Part shown: in pieces, positions 30,790 to 40,679 of the stretch
Layout: each line of letters begins with the position of its first letter
Numbering within the stretch: position 1 is the stretch's first letter
NCBI GenBank assembly: GCA_003556225.1
Contig: PWRN01000019.1
Location: forward strand, 2,501 to 66,500
DNA length: 64,000 nucleotides
Direction of reading: 5' to 3'
Origin: Syntrophomonadaceae bacterium
GTDB lineage: Bacteria; Bacillota; Dethiobacteria; DTU022; UBA8154
The notes under the pieces: model-generated
Seen by the model: the letters and a program-made list of their open reading frames with translations, nothing else
Told to the model about the DNA's origin: nothing
The model's database searches: none
Position numbers and translations under genes: made by a program

Positions 30790-30818
30790 GGAATTTATTC
30801 CCAAAAAAGAGCTGGCAG

Positions 30819-31475
30819 TCACTTGCCAGCTCTTTCCATTACACAGAGATTCTTGGAGTCGATCATTAACACGCGAAAACCCAGCCTGTCAGCGAGCACC
30901 TCAAAGGTTTGAGGCTGGAAAAAGGAAATATGGGTAGGGTCATGCCTGTACCACCAGTTCTTAAATGCGCTGGCTTCCCCGGGGTGAAAAAGGGTCATAA
31001 CGGCCAGGATCCCGCATGGGTTTAGGTGATCCCTGAGCAGCCTTGCCGTTTCCAGCGGATCTTTGAGGTGCTCAAAGACTTCGGTAGCCGTGATCAGGTC
31101 ATAGCTCTTCTGCTCGCAGATCGTTTCCGGGTAAAAATAGGGATCGTAAATATCGACTTCGAACCCCCTCCGCTTGAGCAATTCGGCCAAAACGGGGCCT
31201 GGACCGCAGCCAAAATCCAAGACTCGCTTGATCCGTTCCTGGTAGGGAAGAATGGTTTTACTGATGAACGCTTCAAACATATTGACATAGCCTTCGTTTT
31301 CCAGGGTGTTGTTATGCTGCTTGTAGAGAGCGATCTCCTTTTCGGGAGAAACAATCTCTTTCTCATCAATAAAGATATATTGGCACCTGCTGCAGTGGAA
31401 ATAAAAGATTTTAAATTTTTCATCCCAGAGGGGCCTCGCCCCTGCTGCACAAATTTTACAGCGCCTTGTTTCCAC
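30819..31475 (-). CDS. Class I SAM-dependent methyltransferase with N-terminal Cys-rich (zinc-ribbon-like) segment
   Basis: 218 aa; CKICAAGARPLW...FHCSRCQYIF then VLDFGCGPGPVLAELLKRRGFEVDIYDPYF, ITATEVFEHLKDP. Confidence 0.88.
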   Translation of the reverse strand: METRRCKICAAGARPLWDEKFKIFYFHCSRCQYIFIDEKEIVSPEKEIALYKQHNNTLENEGYVNMFEAFISKTILPYQERIKRVLDFGCGPGPVLAELLKRRGFEVDIYDPYFYPETICEQKSYDLITATEVFEHLKDPLETARLLRDHLNPCGILAVMTLFHPGEASAFKNWWYRHDPTHISFFQPQTFEVLADRLGFRVLMIDSKNLCVMERAGK

Positions 31476-31631
31476 CCCACGTCCCCCTTACACGAACAAA
31501 AAAATAATTGGAATGAGCGACCCGGCAGCGAAACCCGGCGCCCTTTTCCAATCTGCACACTTCCCGGGTTCCGTACTGAACCCGGCAAACCTCTTCTCCA
31601 TGCTATGAGGAGCGCAAGATAAACAAGAACC

Positions 31632-32759
31632 TTAGCGCAAATGTTCGTTTAAAGAGAAGCTCCGAAAAATGTTTTCCTTCAATCTCACCAGGAAAGATGC
31701 CGGCTGAATTTCCTTTTTTACGGACTCTTCGCCCGCCAGAAGCTCGGCAATTTCAAAAAAGTTGCGGGCTGCTTCATGCCGGGGGTGCTTCAGGATAAAC
31801 GGTTCCTGCTTCTTGATTGAACGCAAAACCGCCTTGCTGTTGGGTATATGACCCAAAAATTCGACATGAACATCCAGAAACTGCCGGGAAGCGGAGTTGA
31901 TGGCTGTCCAGATTAAATGCGCTTCATCTGATTTTTCCGTTTTGTTCACAACGAGCTTCAAGCGGCTTTTGATCTCGAAGAAAGCCAGCACCTTGATCAG
32001 GGCATAAACATCCATGATCACGTGGGGTTCCGGGGAAGCCACCAAGACAATTTCGTCTGCTGCCATTAAAAAATTCGTCACATTGCGGGAAACCCCCGCC
32101 CCGGTATCCAGCAAAAGGAAGTCCGCCATGTTGTTCAAGTTGTTAAAAGCAGCGATGAGACGGCTAAATTGCCATTCTTTCAGGTTTGCCAGGTTTTGTA
32201 AACCCGAGCCGCCCGGCACCAGCAGTACTCCTTCCGGCCCTTTGACCAGGATATCCTCAATTTCCTTTTCCCCTTTGAGGATGTGGTTCAGGTTATACGG
32301 CGCCTCCAGGTTAAGCAGGGTATCGATATCCGCCGTTCCCAAATCGGCATCGATCAAGCAGCATTTTTTCCCCAGGAGTTGGAGACCCAGGGCAACGTTG
32401 ATGATCACCGTGCTCTTTCCCACCCCGCCTTTTCCGCTGCTGAAGGCGATCACGCGAACGCCTGCTTTTTTATTCCCTTTTCCACGGGAAATCGCACCCG
32501 GCCTGGCGATGGTTAGCGTGCGCAAACCCCGAAAATTCCTGTCCAGCACTTCCGTCGTAAATTTACGATCACTGCCTTGTAAGAATTCGATGTCGATAAT
32601 GGTGCTGATCGGCAGGGGAACAAAACGCTTCCCGTCTTCGGGCATGGCGATAATCCAGGAATTTTCGCCGCGGGTTAACACTCTGGTGAGGTAAGGACCT
32701 TTATAAATGGGATTATGAGGGATGATCCGAATTTCCTGCTCGTTATCTTCAACTCTCAA
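31632..32759 (-). CDS. MinD/FlhG-type ParA ATPase with N-terminal PilZN/YcgR-N-like domain
   Basis: 375 aa; deviant Walker A SSGKGGVGKST, LIDADLGTADIDTLL; N-terminal ~100 aa IIPHNPIYKGPYLTRVLTRGENSWIIAMPEDGKRFVPL... Confidence 0.85.
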   Translation of the reverse strand: MRVEDNEQEIRIIPHNPIYKGPYLTRVLTRGENSWIIAMPEDGKRFVPLPISTIIDIEFLQGSDRKFTTEVLDRNFRGLRTLTIARPGAISRGKGNKKAGVRVIAFSSGKGGVGKSTVIINVALGLQLLGKKCCLIDADLGTADIDTLLNLEAPYNLNHILKGEKEIEDILVKGPEGVLLVPGGSGLQNLANLKEWQFSRLIAAFNNLNNMADFLLLDTGAGVSRNVTNFLMAADEIVLVASPEPHVIMDVYALIKVLAFFEIKSRLKLVVNKTEKSDEAHLIWTAINSASRQFLDVHVEFLGHIPNSKAVLRSIKKQEPFILKHPRHEAARNFFEIAELLAGEESVKKEIQPASFLVRLKENIFRSFSLNEHLR

Positions 32760-32868
32760 ATTTCATTTTCTTCCTCTCCCAATTTCTACGTATACATTTC
32801 CATAGAAGGGCCTTTTTTTCCTGTTATTTTAAAAGAATTATCAACAAATTTTTCTTCAACCAAAAAAA

Positions 32869-32976
32869 GGAAGCCCGCCTCCGTGTGATCAAGCGCTCCT
32901 AGAACCTTAACGGTTTCAATCTCGAGGCAGCCGATCTCTTGATGCCCGCTCGTGGCGGCCTGCTAGGAAGGCTTCC
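32869..32976. other. Structured, terminator-flanked ~108-nt element (orientation undetermined)
   Basis: Outer pair GGAAGCC/GGCTTCC, nested CGCC/GGCG, ATCAAG/CTTGAT, AACC/GGTT; A-run on the left and T-run on the right. Confidence 0.4.
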
Positions 32977-33130
32977 CTTCTTTTTTTTGCTTTTGCAGTT
33001 TTTCCAGCTCTAATTCTAAGTCTTCCAGTTCCTGGACCTGGGCCGGCTTAACCGAGTGAAAAGGCCAGCGTTTTTTTACGTCCTCTATTTTTCGAGCAAG
33101 CTCTTCCATGCGCTCGTCTATGGACGCCAT
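32963..33130 (-). CDS. Small coiled-coil-like hypothetical protein (55 aa)
   Basis: MASIDERMEELARKIEDVKKRWPFHSVKPAQVQELEDLELELEKLQKQKKEGKPS*, preceded by AAGGAGGTG SD; absent from the ORF track. Confidence 0.7.
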   Translation of the reverse strand: MASIDERMEELARKIEDVKKRWPFHSVKPAQVQELEDLELELEKLQKQKKEGKPS

Positions 33131-33289
33131 AGCGTTCACACCTCCTTGTCGGCGCTGTGCAGGCGCTGCTTTGCTGTAGATTAAATGCCCAGTTTCACCG
33201 GGATGGTTCCTATGAAAGTTTTTGATGTTTTACGATTCATGGCATGATAGAATAAAAAACAAGAACATAGACGGGAAGGATGAAGAGCC

Positions 33290-33757
33290 ATGAATTCATT
33301 TACGGAAACTTACGCTGATGTCCTGTACCTCTTGCAAAAAGAAAAGCTCTGTTCTCTGGCAACCAGTTATGGCGATAACCCCCATGTTTGCCTGATGAAT
33401 TTTACGTACCTGGTAGAAGAGGACCTGATTATTCTCAGCAGCCGCACGAATACAACCAAGGTGCTCCACATGGAAAAAAATCCTTCTGTGGCCCTATTGT
33501 TGTACAGCCTGGGAGGGCAAGGCGAAGAATCAAAGAGCTGTACCCTCTATGGAAAAGCAACCATTCTGCCCGCGGAAAACGATCGTTTTTACCGGGAAGC
33601 CCATCACAAAAATCATCCTGCCATGGGCACCTTCATTACGGGTGAAAACATCTCTATTATTATCGTACGCATTGAACATGCGGCCTTATCTGATCAGGCA
33701 GACCATGTCCAAACCTGGTCTGCCGCCCCAAATTTCAAACATGATTCCTCAACATGA
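33290..33757 (+). CDS. Pyridoxamine 5'-phosphate oxidase-like FMN-binding protein
   Basis: 155 aa; KEKLCSLATSYGDNPHVCLMNFTYLVEEDLIILSSRTNTTKVLHMEKNPSVALLLYS. Confidence 0.82.
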   Translation: MNSFTETYADVLYLLQKEKLCSLATSYGDNPHVCLMNFTYLVEEDLIILSSRTNTTKVLHMEKNPSVALLLYSLGGQGEESKSCTLYGKATILPAENDRFYREAHHKNHPAMGTFITGENISIIIVRIEHAALSDQADHVQTWSAAPNFKHDSST

Positions 33758-34685
33758 GTTCCGCGGGATGGGGCGCCAGGTAGAATTGATTCTTCAAGTA
33801 AGAAACGTCATATTTGCGCACATAATGATTGACCAGGGTTAAAGGCACCGTGAGCGGCACCATGGATTTGCCGTATTCTCCGATAACCTCGAGCAGTTCA
33901 GCTTTTTCATCATGGGTCAGTTCCTCTTTGAAGTAGCCCATGATGTGGTGCAGAACATTTTTATTTTTTTTCACCGTAGAAAAAACCGACAGGGCTTCCA
34001 TGAATCGTTCTTCATATATCGCGAGAAGCTGATCTCCTGGTTTTTTCTTCCCTTCTGCGACCAGCTTGCCCAGGGCTGTGTAGTGTTGGGGGCTGTGGGC
34101 CATGATCAGCAATTTTTGTCGGGTATGGAAGCGAATCAGCTTTTTATAATCCGGTTTGTCTTGCAAAAAATCCTTCCACCGCCTGTAGCTAAAGACCCTC
34201 TCGATAAAATTTTCCCGTAAAAGGGCGTCATGCAGCCGACCTTCCTCCTCTACGGGAAGATGGGGATAATGTTTGACCACGGCTGCGGCGAAAAGGCCCC
34301 TGCCGTTCTTCTGCGCGTGACCGGAAGGGTGATAGAGTTTTACCCGATAAAGGCCAGAACTCGGAGAAGCACGCTTAAAAATAAACCCGCAGAGATCTTC
34401 ATTTTCCAGCTCAACCACTTTGCTGGCACAGAACTCTTTCATTTGAGCCGAATGATCAACCCCCGTGCGGTTGGTCACCAGTTGAGGGTCATCCGCATCT
34501 CCGATCAGCCGCATGGCTTCACGGGGCACGGGTAAACCGCACTCCACTTCAGGGCAAACCGGCACAAACCGAAAGTAACGGCCCAGGATGTCCGTCACAT
34601 AGCGGTCACGCTTATGGCCACCGTCGTAGCGGACCGGGTTACCCAGCAAACAGGAACTTACGCCCACGGAAATCAGTGAATTCAT
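33735..34685 (-). CDS. DUF523-DUF1722 fusion protein (YbbK/YbgA-type)
   Basis: 316 aa; VGVSSCLLGNPVRYDGGHKRD, CPEVECGLPVPREAMRL; C-terminal DUF1722-like LIRFHTRQKLLIMAHSPQHYTALGKLVA. Confidence 0.88.
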   Translation of the reverse strand: MNSLISVGVSSCLLGNPVRYDGGHKRDRYVTDILGRYFRFVPVCPEVECGLPVPREAMRLIGDADDPQLVTNRTGVDHSAQMKEFCASKVVELENEDLCGFIFKRASPSSGLYRVKLYHPSGHAQKNGRGLFAAAVVKHYPHLPVEEEGRLHDALLRENFIERVFSYRRWKDFLQDKPDYKKLIRFHTRQKLLIMAHSPQHYTALGKLVAEGKKKPGDQLLAIYEERFMEALSVFSTVKKNKNVLHHIMGYFKEELTHDEKAELLEVIGEYGKSMVPLTVPLTLVNHYVRKYDVSYLKNQFYLAPHPAELMLRNHV

Positions 34686-34705
34686 TATATCCCACCTTTG
34701 CTTTC

Positions 34706-35524
34706 TTATCTGTTGATGAACTTTTGCCAGATACCCGGCTTAAAGTTCGCCTGGTCAAGCACTTTTTTGGCCTCCTTGTAACCTGCTTCGATCAGCTCCC
34801 CAGTCTTATCCAGCTCCCAGAAGCCCGCTTCCCCCAGGTCCGGAGCAAGATAGTATTTCGAGAGTTTACTGTCTTGCGCATCTCTTTCCCTCGCCATGAG
34901 ATAAATGGAACGGTAGATGATATCAAAGATATTCTCCGGTACTCCAGTCCTGTCTTCATGGGCATTCAGGTCCACAGCAATAATCGTTTTTATGCCCTGG
35001 TCAACCAGGGGGCGGCACGGTAAATTCTGCAGCACGCCTCCATCCACCAGGGTTAATCCGTCTCTTTCAACGGGAGCAAAAATGCCGGGAATGGCACAGC
35101 TGGCCATGAGGGCCGAGATTAAATCTCCCTTCTTCATGTGTACGACGCGGCCGTTTTCTATGTCGACACCTACGGCAATAAACGGTTTTTCCAGCTCAGT
35201 GAAAGTTTTGTTTCCCAGGTATTTTTCTATGATTTTTGCCAGAAACTCCGTATTGATAAATCCCTTGCGCGGCAAACCAACACTGGTCATATATCGAATG
35301 ATGCTTTTCCAGTTGATCTCATTGGCAATGGCTTCGATTTTCTCCGAGCCCAGCCCTGCAGCATAAAGCGCACCCACCAGTGAGCCTGCACTGGTCCCCG
35401 CGATACATTGCACGGGGACCTTTTTTTCTTCCAGGTACTTGATCACACCGATATGCGCCATTCCCCGGGCTGCCCCGCCGCTCAGTGCCAGGCCGATCTT
35501 CATGAAAGTAGCCTCCCTGGACAT
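34706..35524 (-). CDS. Patatin-like phospholipase family protein
   Basis: 272 aa; GLALSGGAARGMAHIGVIKYLEE, IAGTSAGSLVGALYAAG, LVDGGVLQNLP. Confidence 0.93.
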   Translation of the reverse strand: MSREATFMKIGLALSGGAARGMAHIGVIKYLEEKKVPVQCIAGTSAGSLVGALYAAGLGSEKIEAIANEINWKSIIRYMTSVGLPRKGFINTEFLAKIIEKYLGNKTFTELEKPFIAVGVDIENGRVVHMKKGDLISALMASCAIPGIFAPVERDGLTLVDGGVLQNLPCRPLVDQGIKTIIAVDLNAHEDRTGVPENIFDIIYRSIYLMARERDAQDSKLSKYYLAPDLGEAGFWELDKTGELIEAGYKEAKKVLDQANFKPGIWQKFINR

Positions 35525-35850
35525 TATTTCCTTTGCTGCTTAACGGTTTCCTTTCCTCACGGCTTTCACCTGGTAATTTCCCTCATTATAGCAGAAAATG
35601 GCGAAAAGGTTGAGCCAGGGTTTGCTCCGAACCACCGCTCCTTCCCCAATGATTTACTCATGGCCTCTCCTGTTTCTCGGCGCTTCCTCGACTGACCAAA
35701 ATAAATTTTTCCCGTTAGCAGGATATTTTCACTGTTTGGAGAATTGTTTAAGCTGTTGTTAAGCTTTCTTAACAATATTAATATCTGCTGCTGACCACTG
35801 CAGCCTTGTTAACTGTTACATAATATGTACATAATCTTGGAGGGAAGCGC

Positions 35851-36741
35851 GTGAAATCTTACATAGGGCTGGTGCTTCTTGTCGTCGCTTTGATCTGTTT
35901 CCCCGCTTATCCCGTGGCCGCCGCTGTTCTGGACATCGAGATCTTGATCGACGGAAAGGAATTTTCCTGTACCCCCGAACCTGTCCTGCGGGAAGGCCAT
36001 GTACTGATTCCCATGCGCGCTTTTTTCGAACTTATGGGGTTAAACGTGGAATGTCACGATGAGAGCCAGGTCGCCCTTGCCTACCGGGAAACCATGGATG
36101 TGCGTATTCCGGAAAATGGCGATCCACCCCTGATCAATGGTGAAGACCCGCCCCTGGATACCCCGGCGCGCATCATCGACAGCACTCTTTTTGTTCCCCT
36201 GCGTTTGGCCGCGGAAAGCATCGGTTTTCACGTCAGTTGGGACGGAAAGCAAAACGCCGTCATCCTGGAGGAAGGCACCTGCAACGGGGCAGGCTTTTTG
36301 GGCGTCGCTGCACAAACAGCTGAGAGAGAAGACAAATATAGTACCCCGGGGGTTAGCACCGGCAGCTTTATTTGGCCCCTGGAGGGTGGAGGCCGGATCA
36401 CCTCACCGTATGGCTGGCGTTCTGGAAGGTTCCACGCAGGCACGGATATCGGGGCTCCCTGGGGAACACCTGTTCTGGCTTCCGACGGTGGAACGGTGGT
36501 TTATTCCGGTTGGGACGGGGCATACGGGCGTTCAGTTGTGATCAAGCATGGGCGCTATTACTCGCGCTATGCCCACCATTCCAGCAACCTGGTCCGTGTA
36601 GGCGAACGGGTAGCTCAAGGCCAGGTGATTGGCCAGGTGGGCATCTCGGGTCGGGCCACCGGCCCACACCTGCACTTCGAAATCCGCACCGGGGGAATCT
36701 ACGGTCCCACACTCAACCCCATCAACTACATCAGCCGTTAA
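35851..36741 (+). CDS. M23 peptidase with N-terminal copper-amine-oxidase-N-like (stalk) domain, secreted
   Basis: 296 aa; signal peptide; IEILIDGKEFSCTPEPVLREGHVLIPMRAFFELMG; M23 motifs HAGTDIGAPWGTPVLASDGGTVV, ATGPHLHFEIRTGG; GTG start. Confidence 0.92.
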   Translation: MKSYIGLVLLVVALICFPAYPVAAAVLDIEILIDGKEFSCTPEPVLREGHVLIPMRAFFELMGLNVECHDESQVALAYRETMDVRIPENGDPPLINGEDPPLDTPARIIDSTLFVPLRLAAESIGFHVSWDGKQNAVILEEGTCNGAGFLGVAAQTAEREDKYSTPGVSTGSFIWPLEGGGRITSPYGWRSGRFHAGTDIGAPWGTPVLASDGGTVVYSGWDGAYGRSVVIKHGRYYSRYAHHSSNLVRVGERVAQGQVIGQVGISGRATGPHLHFEIRTGGIYGPTLNPINYISR

Positions 36742-36774
36742 ACCGGGCATGCAATGTCCGGTGCCAGGCTTCCC

Positions 36775-37644
36775 TCAATGCTGCGCCGTATCCTGCAAAA
36801 ATCCTTTGACCTGGCTAACCAGGGTTTCATAGTGATTCAAGACAATACTGTGGTGGTTGGCGCCGTCGACCTGGACAAAGCGGCTGCCTTCCGGCAGTTT
36901 CGAAATGAATTGTTTCCCTTTTCCAGGCGGCACCACGACCACGCTCTCCGAGCCGTACTGAAGACCTTCCGGCGCCTGCAGCAGCAGGGTGGGCACATCG
37001 ATCCTGGCCCCCAGTTCGTCCAGGCTTGCCGGTCTCTGCTGGAAAGGTATAGCGGCATGCCTGGGGGTTTTCGAGACAACGGACCCATCATCATGATGGC
37101 GCACATCATGCCAGTAATATCGCTCGATGTAATGATTCCAATGCCGGTGGTTGGGATTTTTTTTCATGAACTCCAGGTAGGTGTGCCAGCATGCAAAGAC
37201 GGTGCCCAGTATGTGCAGGCGTAGGGATAAGGCCTCTTCCAGGGCCCTGAGTTCTTCCTGGGCAAATTCTACCCCCCCATCAACCAGGACCAACCGGGAA
37301 AGATGTTCGGCATGCAGGCTGGCGAAAACAACTCCCACCATCGCTCCCAGGGAGTGCCCCATCAAGATCATTTGATCTAAACCGAGGACATCCGCCAGTT
37401 CCTTGAGATCCCGGGCATACTGCCACAGGTCATAGTAACCGGAAGCCGGTTTTCCACTTTCTCCGCGGCCACGCAGGTCCAGGGCGAGGACCCGGTAATC
37501 CTTGACCAGGCGTTCAGCCACAGCATCCCAGTAGCGGGCATTGGCAGTAAGGCCGTGAACCAGCAGGATAGTCTCTGGCCCGGAGCCACCAAAATCCACC
37601 ACGTGGAGATCGATGTCACTGATTTTCACCTTCAAATTTCTCAT
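36775..37644 (-). CDS. Alpha/beta hydrolase
   Basis: 289 aa; VHGLTANARYWDAVAERL, LDLRGRGESGKPASGYYDL, LMGHSLGAMVGVVFA. Confidence 0.92.
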   Translation of the reverse strand: MRNLKVKISDIDLHVVDFGGSGPETILLVHGLTANARYWDAVAERLVKDYRVLALDLRGRGESGKPASGYYDLWQYARDLKELADVLGLDQMILMGHSLGAMVGVVFASLHAEHLSRLVLVDGGVEFAQEELRALEEALSLRLHILGTVFACWHTYLEFMKKNPNHRHWNHYIERYYWHDVRHHDDGSVVSKTPRHAAIPFQQRPASLDELGARIDVPTLLLQAPEGLQYGSESVVVVPPGKGKQFISKLPEGSRFVQVDGANHHSIVLNHYETLVSQVKGFLQDTAQH

Positions 37645-37662
37645 CTGGCCTCTTACACTCCT

Positions 37663-38118
37663 TTACCTGCCGGGTTCCTTCGGAGAATAGTTCCGTTTCT
37701 CCTCTGTTTCACCGATGTTTTCTAACAGTTTTGCGCAATACTCGATGATTTCTCTGCGGCGAATAATCCCGATGAAGATATTGTTATCGTCCACCACGGG
37801 AACAAAGTTCTGATCCACGGCGAGGGAGAGCAAGTCCGATATTTTCGATCCGATCTGTACGGGCAGGTTTACCGTTTTCCTGGGAATATCTTTTAGATAC
37901 ACTTTTTCACTGCCTTCGAAAGTAAGCCCCGGGGTGTTCTTCAACTTCCAAAGCAGATCCCCCTCCGTCAAGGTCCCGGCATACTTTCCCTCTGCGTCGA
38001 TCAGCGGCAGCGCCGTGTAGTGGTGATGCTCCATCTTTTCCAGGGCCTGGCGCATGGTACACTTGAGCGGCAGGTAGACCACTTCTTTCTTGGGGATAAG
38101 AAAAAAAGCAATGTTCAT
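37663..38118 (-). CDS. CBS-domain protein
   Basis: MNIAFFLIPKKEVVYLPLKCTMRQALEKMEHHHYTALPLIDAEGKYAGTLTEGDLLW ... FVPVVDDNNIFIGIIRRREIIEY; GAGGGGG SD before ATG at 38118. Confidence 0.88.
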   Translation of the reverse strand: MNIAFFLIPKKEVVYLPLKCTMRQALEKMEHHHYTALPLIDAEGKYAGTLTEGDLLWKLKNTPGLTFEGSEKVYLKDIPRKTVNLPVQIGSKISDLLSLAVDQNFVPVVDDNNIFIGIIRRREIIEYCAKLLENIGETEEKRNYSPKEPGR

Positions 38119-38564
38119 GGGTAACCCCCTCTCCATGCAGGATGCATGATTATGATCTTTTCGGCTGTTAAAGGGCCGCAGCTTCACTTGTTCACGCTGC
38201 GGCAACCATGTTTTAATCAAGCAAAGTTGATTTCATCTTGCTCTTGATATGGTACATATTCGACAAAATTCCCGATGATTCCTTGAGAGCGCCGGGTGAA
38301 CAGTAAAAAAACGTGGGATATACCCTTCTCCATGGCGCCTTTTGCCACTATTACGATTCATGAAAAGCCGCAAGACAGGGCATTCCCAAAAAACCTTGCT
38401 TGAACATGCAAGCAAGATCCGCTATGATCAAGAGAAAAGCGGAAGAAGATCACCCTGGGCCTCCGCACATCGCCAAAAGCAGGGGGCCAGAGGCCGTTAA
38501 TGGATCCACCGCAGCGATGCAAAGTTATTCGTTTTCTGATCAAGATATGGAGGAGTGTTGGCGC

Positions 38565-39269
38565 TTGTATCATACACTGCTTTTTGACCTGGACGGCACG
38601 CTGCTCGAACTGGATATGCGCGTGTTTGTCCCGAAATACATTGAAGCCTTGAGCCGGCACTTCTCTTCCCTGGTCGAACCGGCGCGTTTTTCTGAAAACT
38701 TGCTCCAGGGTGTCAGGGCCATGGTTTTGAACAAGAACCCGCACTTGACCAATGAAGAGGTGTTTTTAGAGCATTTCCTGCAGAAACTGGAAATCTCCCG
38801 CGATGAATTAATGCCTCAGCTCAATGATTTTTACCATAATTCCTTCTGTGAGCTGGCAGTCTATGCCAAACGAAAGCCTTTGGCTCGTACCATTATGCAG
38901 CAGGTTTTTTTCAAACAATGCAATGTCGTGATTGCGACCAACCCTGTTTTTCCCCGGGCAGCGATCATGCACAGGCTCCGATGGGCAGGGGTAAACGATT
39001 TTTCCTACAGCCTGGTCACATCGTACGAAATTATGCATTACTGCAAACCGCACCCTGAATATTATGAAGAGATCCTCCAGGTGTTAAAGCTGCATCCCCG
39101 GGACTGCCTAATGATCGGCAATGACACGCGCGATGACCTGGTAGCGCAGAAAGCGGGGATCAAAACCTTCCTGGTCCATGATTTCCTTGTAGACCGGGGA
39201 GACCAGGCGCATCATGCAGATTATGAAGGAACCCTGGAAGACCTGCATGCATTCATCCAAAAACTCTAA
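38565..39269 (+). CDS. HAD-family hydrolase
   Basis: LYHTLLFDLDGTLLELDMRVFVPKYIEAL ... CLMIGNDTRDDLVAQKAGIKTFLV; GGAGGAG SD before TTG start. Confidence 0.85.
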   Translation: MYHTLLFDLDGTLLELDMRVFVPKYIEALSRHFSSLVEPARFSENLLQGVRAMVLNKNPHLTNEEVFLEHFLQKLEISRDELMPQLNDFYHNSFCELAVYAKRKPLARTIMQQVFFKQCNVVIATNPVFPRAAIMHRLRWAGVNDFSYSLVTSYEIMHYCKPHPEYYEEILQVLKLHPRDCLMIGNDTRDDLVAQKAGIKTFLVHDFLVDRGDQAHHADYEGTLEDLHAFIQKL

Positions 39270-39380
39270 ATATGATCCTGTAGACTGAAAAGAGATGGAG
39301 AGAACTCCACCTCTTTATGCCCGACTTATTGATTCCGCAGAGAGTCTTTTGTATGCGCTGCCAACCTGCATGCCGATGGT

Positions 39381-39740
39381 TTATTTCTCGTCACTTTTTC
39401 CCTTACAGTCCATCTTGGAGATAATATCCGGAACCATCTCAAAAAGCTTATCCAGCGAACCCCTGCTGGTCAGGGGAATCACGTTAACTGCTCCATCTTT
39501 AATCACGAGCATGGCATTGGGACTAATTTTGCATCCCAGTCCTCCCCCGGTGCCGGAACCATCGTTTCCTTTGTTGTCCTTCCCGGAACCCTCTCCTCCT
39601 CCAAGACCAAAAGTTACCGTGATCACGGGCACCATGGTAATGTCTCCTACCTGGAAAGGCTCTCCCACAACTGTTTCCGTTCGTAAAAACTTTTCCAGTT
39701 TTTCAAACATGGAATCCATCACACTCTTTGAACCTTCCAT
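39381..39740 (-). CDS. GerW/YtfJ family sporulation protein
   Basis: 119 aa; KFLRTETVVGEPFQVGDITMVPVITVTFGLGGGEG...GGGLGCKISPNAMLVIKDG. Confidence 0.92.
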   Translation of the reverse strand: MEGSKSVMDSMFEKLEKFLRTETVVGEPFQVGDITMVPVITVTFGLGGGEGSGKDNKGNDGSGTGGGLGCKISPNAMLVIKDGAVNVIPLTSRGSLDKLFEMVPDIISKMDCKGKSDEK

Positions 39741-39796
39741 GACATCCCACTCCCTTTTTAATTTGCTCCCTGTAAGTCTAGACTCGGAAAAAAGAA

Positions 39797-40465
39797 CTAA
39801 GTTGCATATCCCGGAGTTTTTTTACGCTTCCTCATCATTTTCAGCAGGCGCAGGGTATTTCTGGAGAATAAAAACCGCAGCAAGCAGGCCAGCAGGGCCA
39901 AACCCGTAAAATGCCCCCCTGCCGAGGCCTGCAGATCAAAACCGGTTTCTTGCCAGTCAGGCTGCAGTTCAATGGAAACCCTGGTGCACATATGCCGAAG
40001 GCTGTGTTCCAGGGCAGCCACCCAGCCTGTCAGGTGAGGCTCATCAAAACCGTACGTTCCTTGCAGTGAAAACTTCCTGGGGCGGATGACCCACAAGAGC
40101 TCTTTAAGCAGTGTCAGCAGGTGTCTTCGTAAAGCTTGATCAAAAACTAGCCGCACAATTTCCCCTGGAGAAGGACCTGCAGAGCGGTCTTCTTCTTCCT
40201 CTTTTTCTTCTTTTTTGGATCGCGCTTTCTCCAACCATTGAGGCTTCCAGGAAAATCCCAGGAACTTAAGTTCCAGGCTCACCTCCTCTCTTGCTGTGTA
40301 ATGAACCACGACCCCGAGAATAGAAACCCGGGCAACCTCTGCAGCGAGCACGAGGCGCTCCCGGTACGTAATGGAAAAACTGTATCGATACGTGCCCAGG
40401 ACGATCATACCGCCCAACAGCAGCACTCCGCAGCAAACCAGCAGCACATATACCAGAATTGACAT
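39797..40465 (-). CDS. DUF2953 domain-containing protein
   Basis: 222 aa; TM N-terminus, partner of ytfJ in sporeformers. Confidence 0.75.
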   Translation of the reverse strand: MSILVYVLLVCCGVLLLGGMIVLGTYRYSFSITYRERLVLAAEVARVSILGVVVHYTAREEVSLELKFLGFSWKPQWLEKARSKKEEKEEEEDRSAGPSPGEIVRLVFDQALRRHLLTLLKELLWVIRPRKFSLQGTYGFDEPHLTGWVAALEHSLRHMCTRVSIELQPDWQETGFDLQASAGGHFTGLALLACLLRFLFSRNTLRLLKMMRKRKKTPGYAT

Positions 40466-40679
40466 CTCTTAGCCTCCCGCTCCCCGAACCGGGAAGAATC
40501 GATGCGCAAACACAATAGTTCTCAAAATTAAGCGGATTCGATAGTTTGGTGGCAGCTTGTGGATCGCTTTCATGATCAGATCATATCTATTCCGATAAAC
40601 AATCATGTTTTCCGTCTGCTCACTCGAGGCCAGGGTGTTTATGAGCCGCTCACTCTGCCATAAATTTTACGAAGTATCT

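Noticed and set aside
38395-38416. Short palindrome CTTGCTTG/CAAGCAAG upstream of the HAD gene
   Set aside because: Could be an operator or chance; no supporting context.
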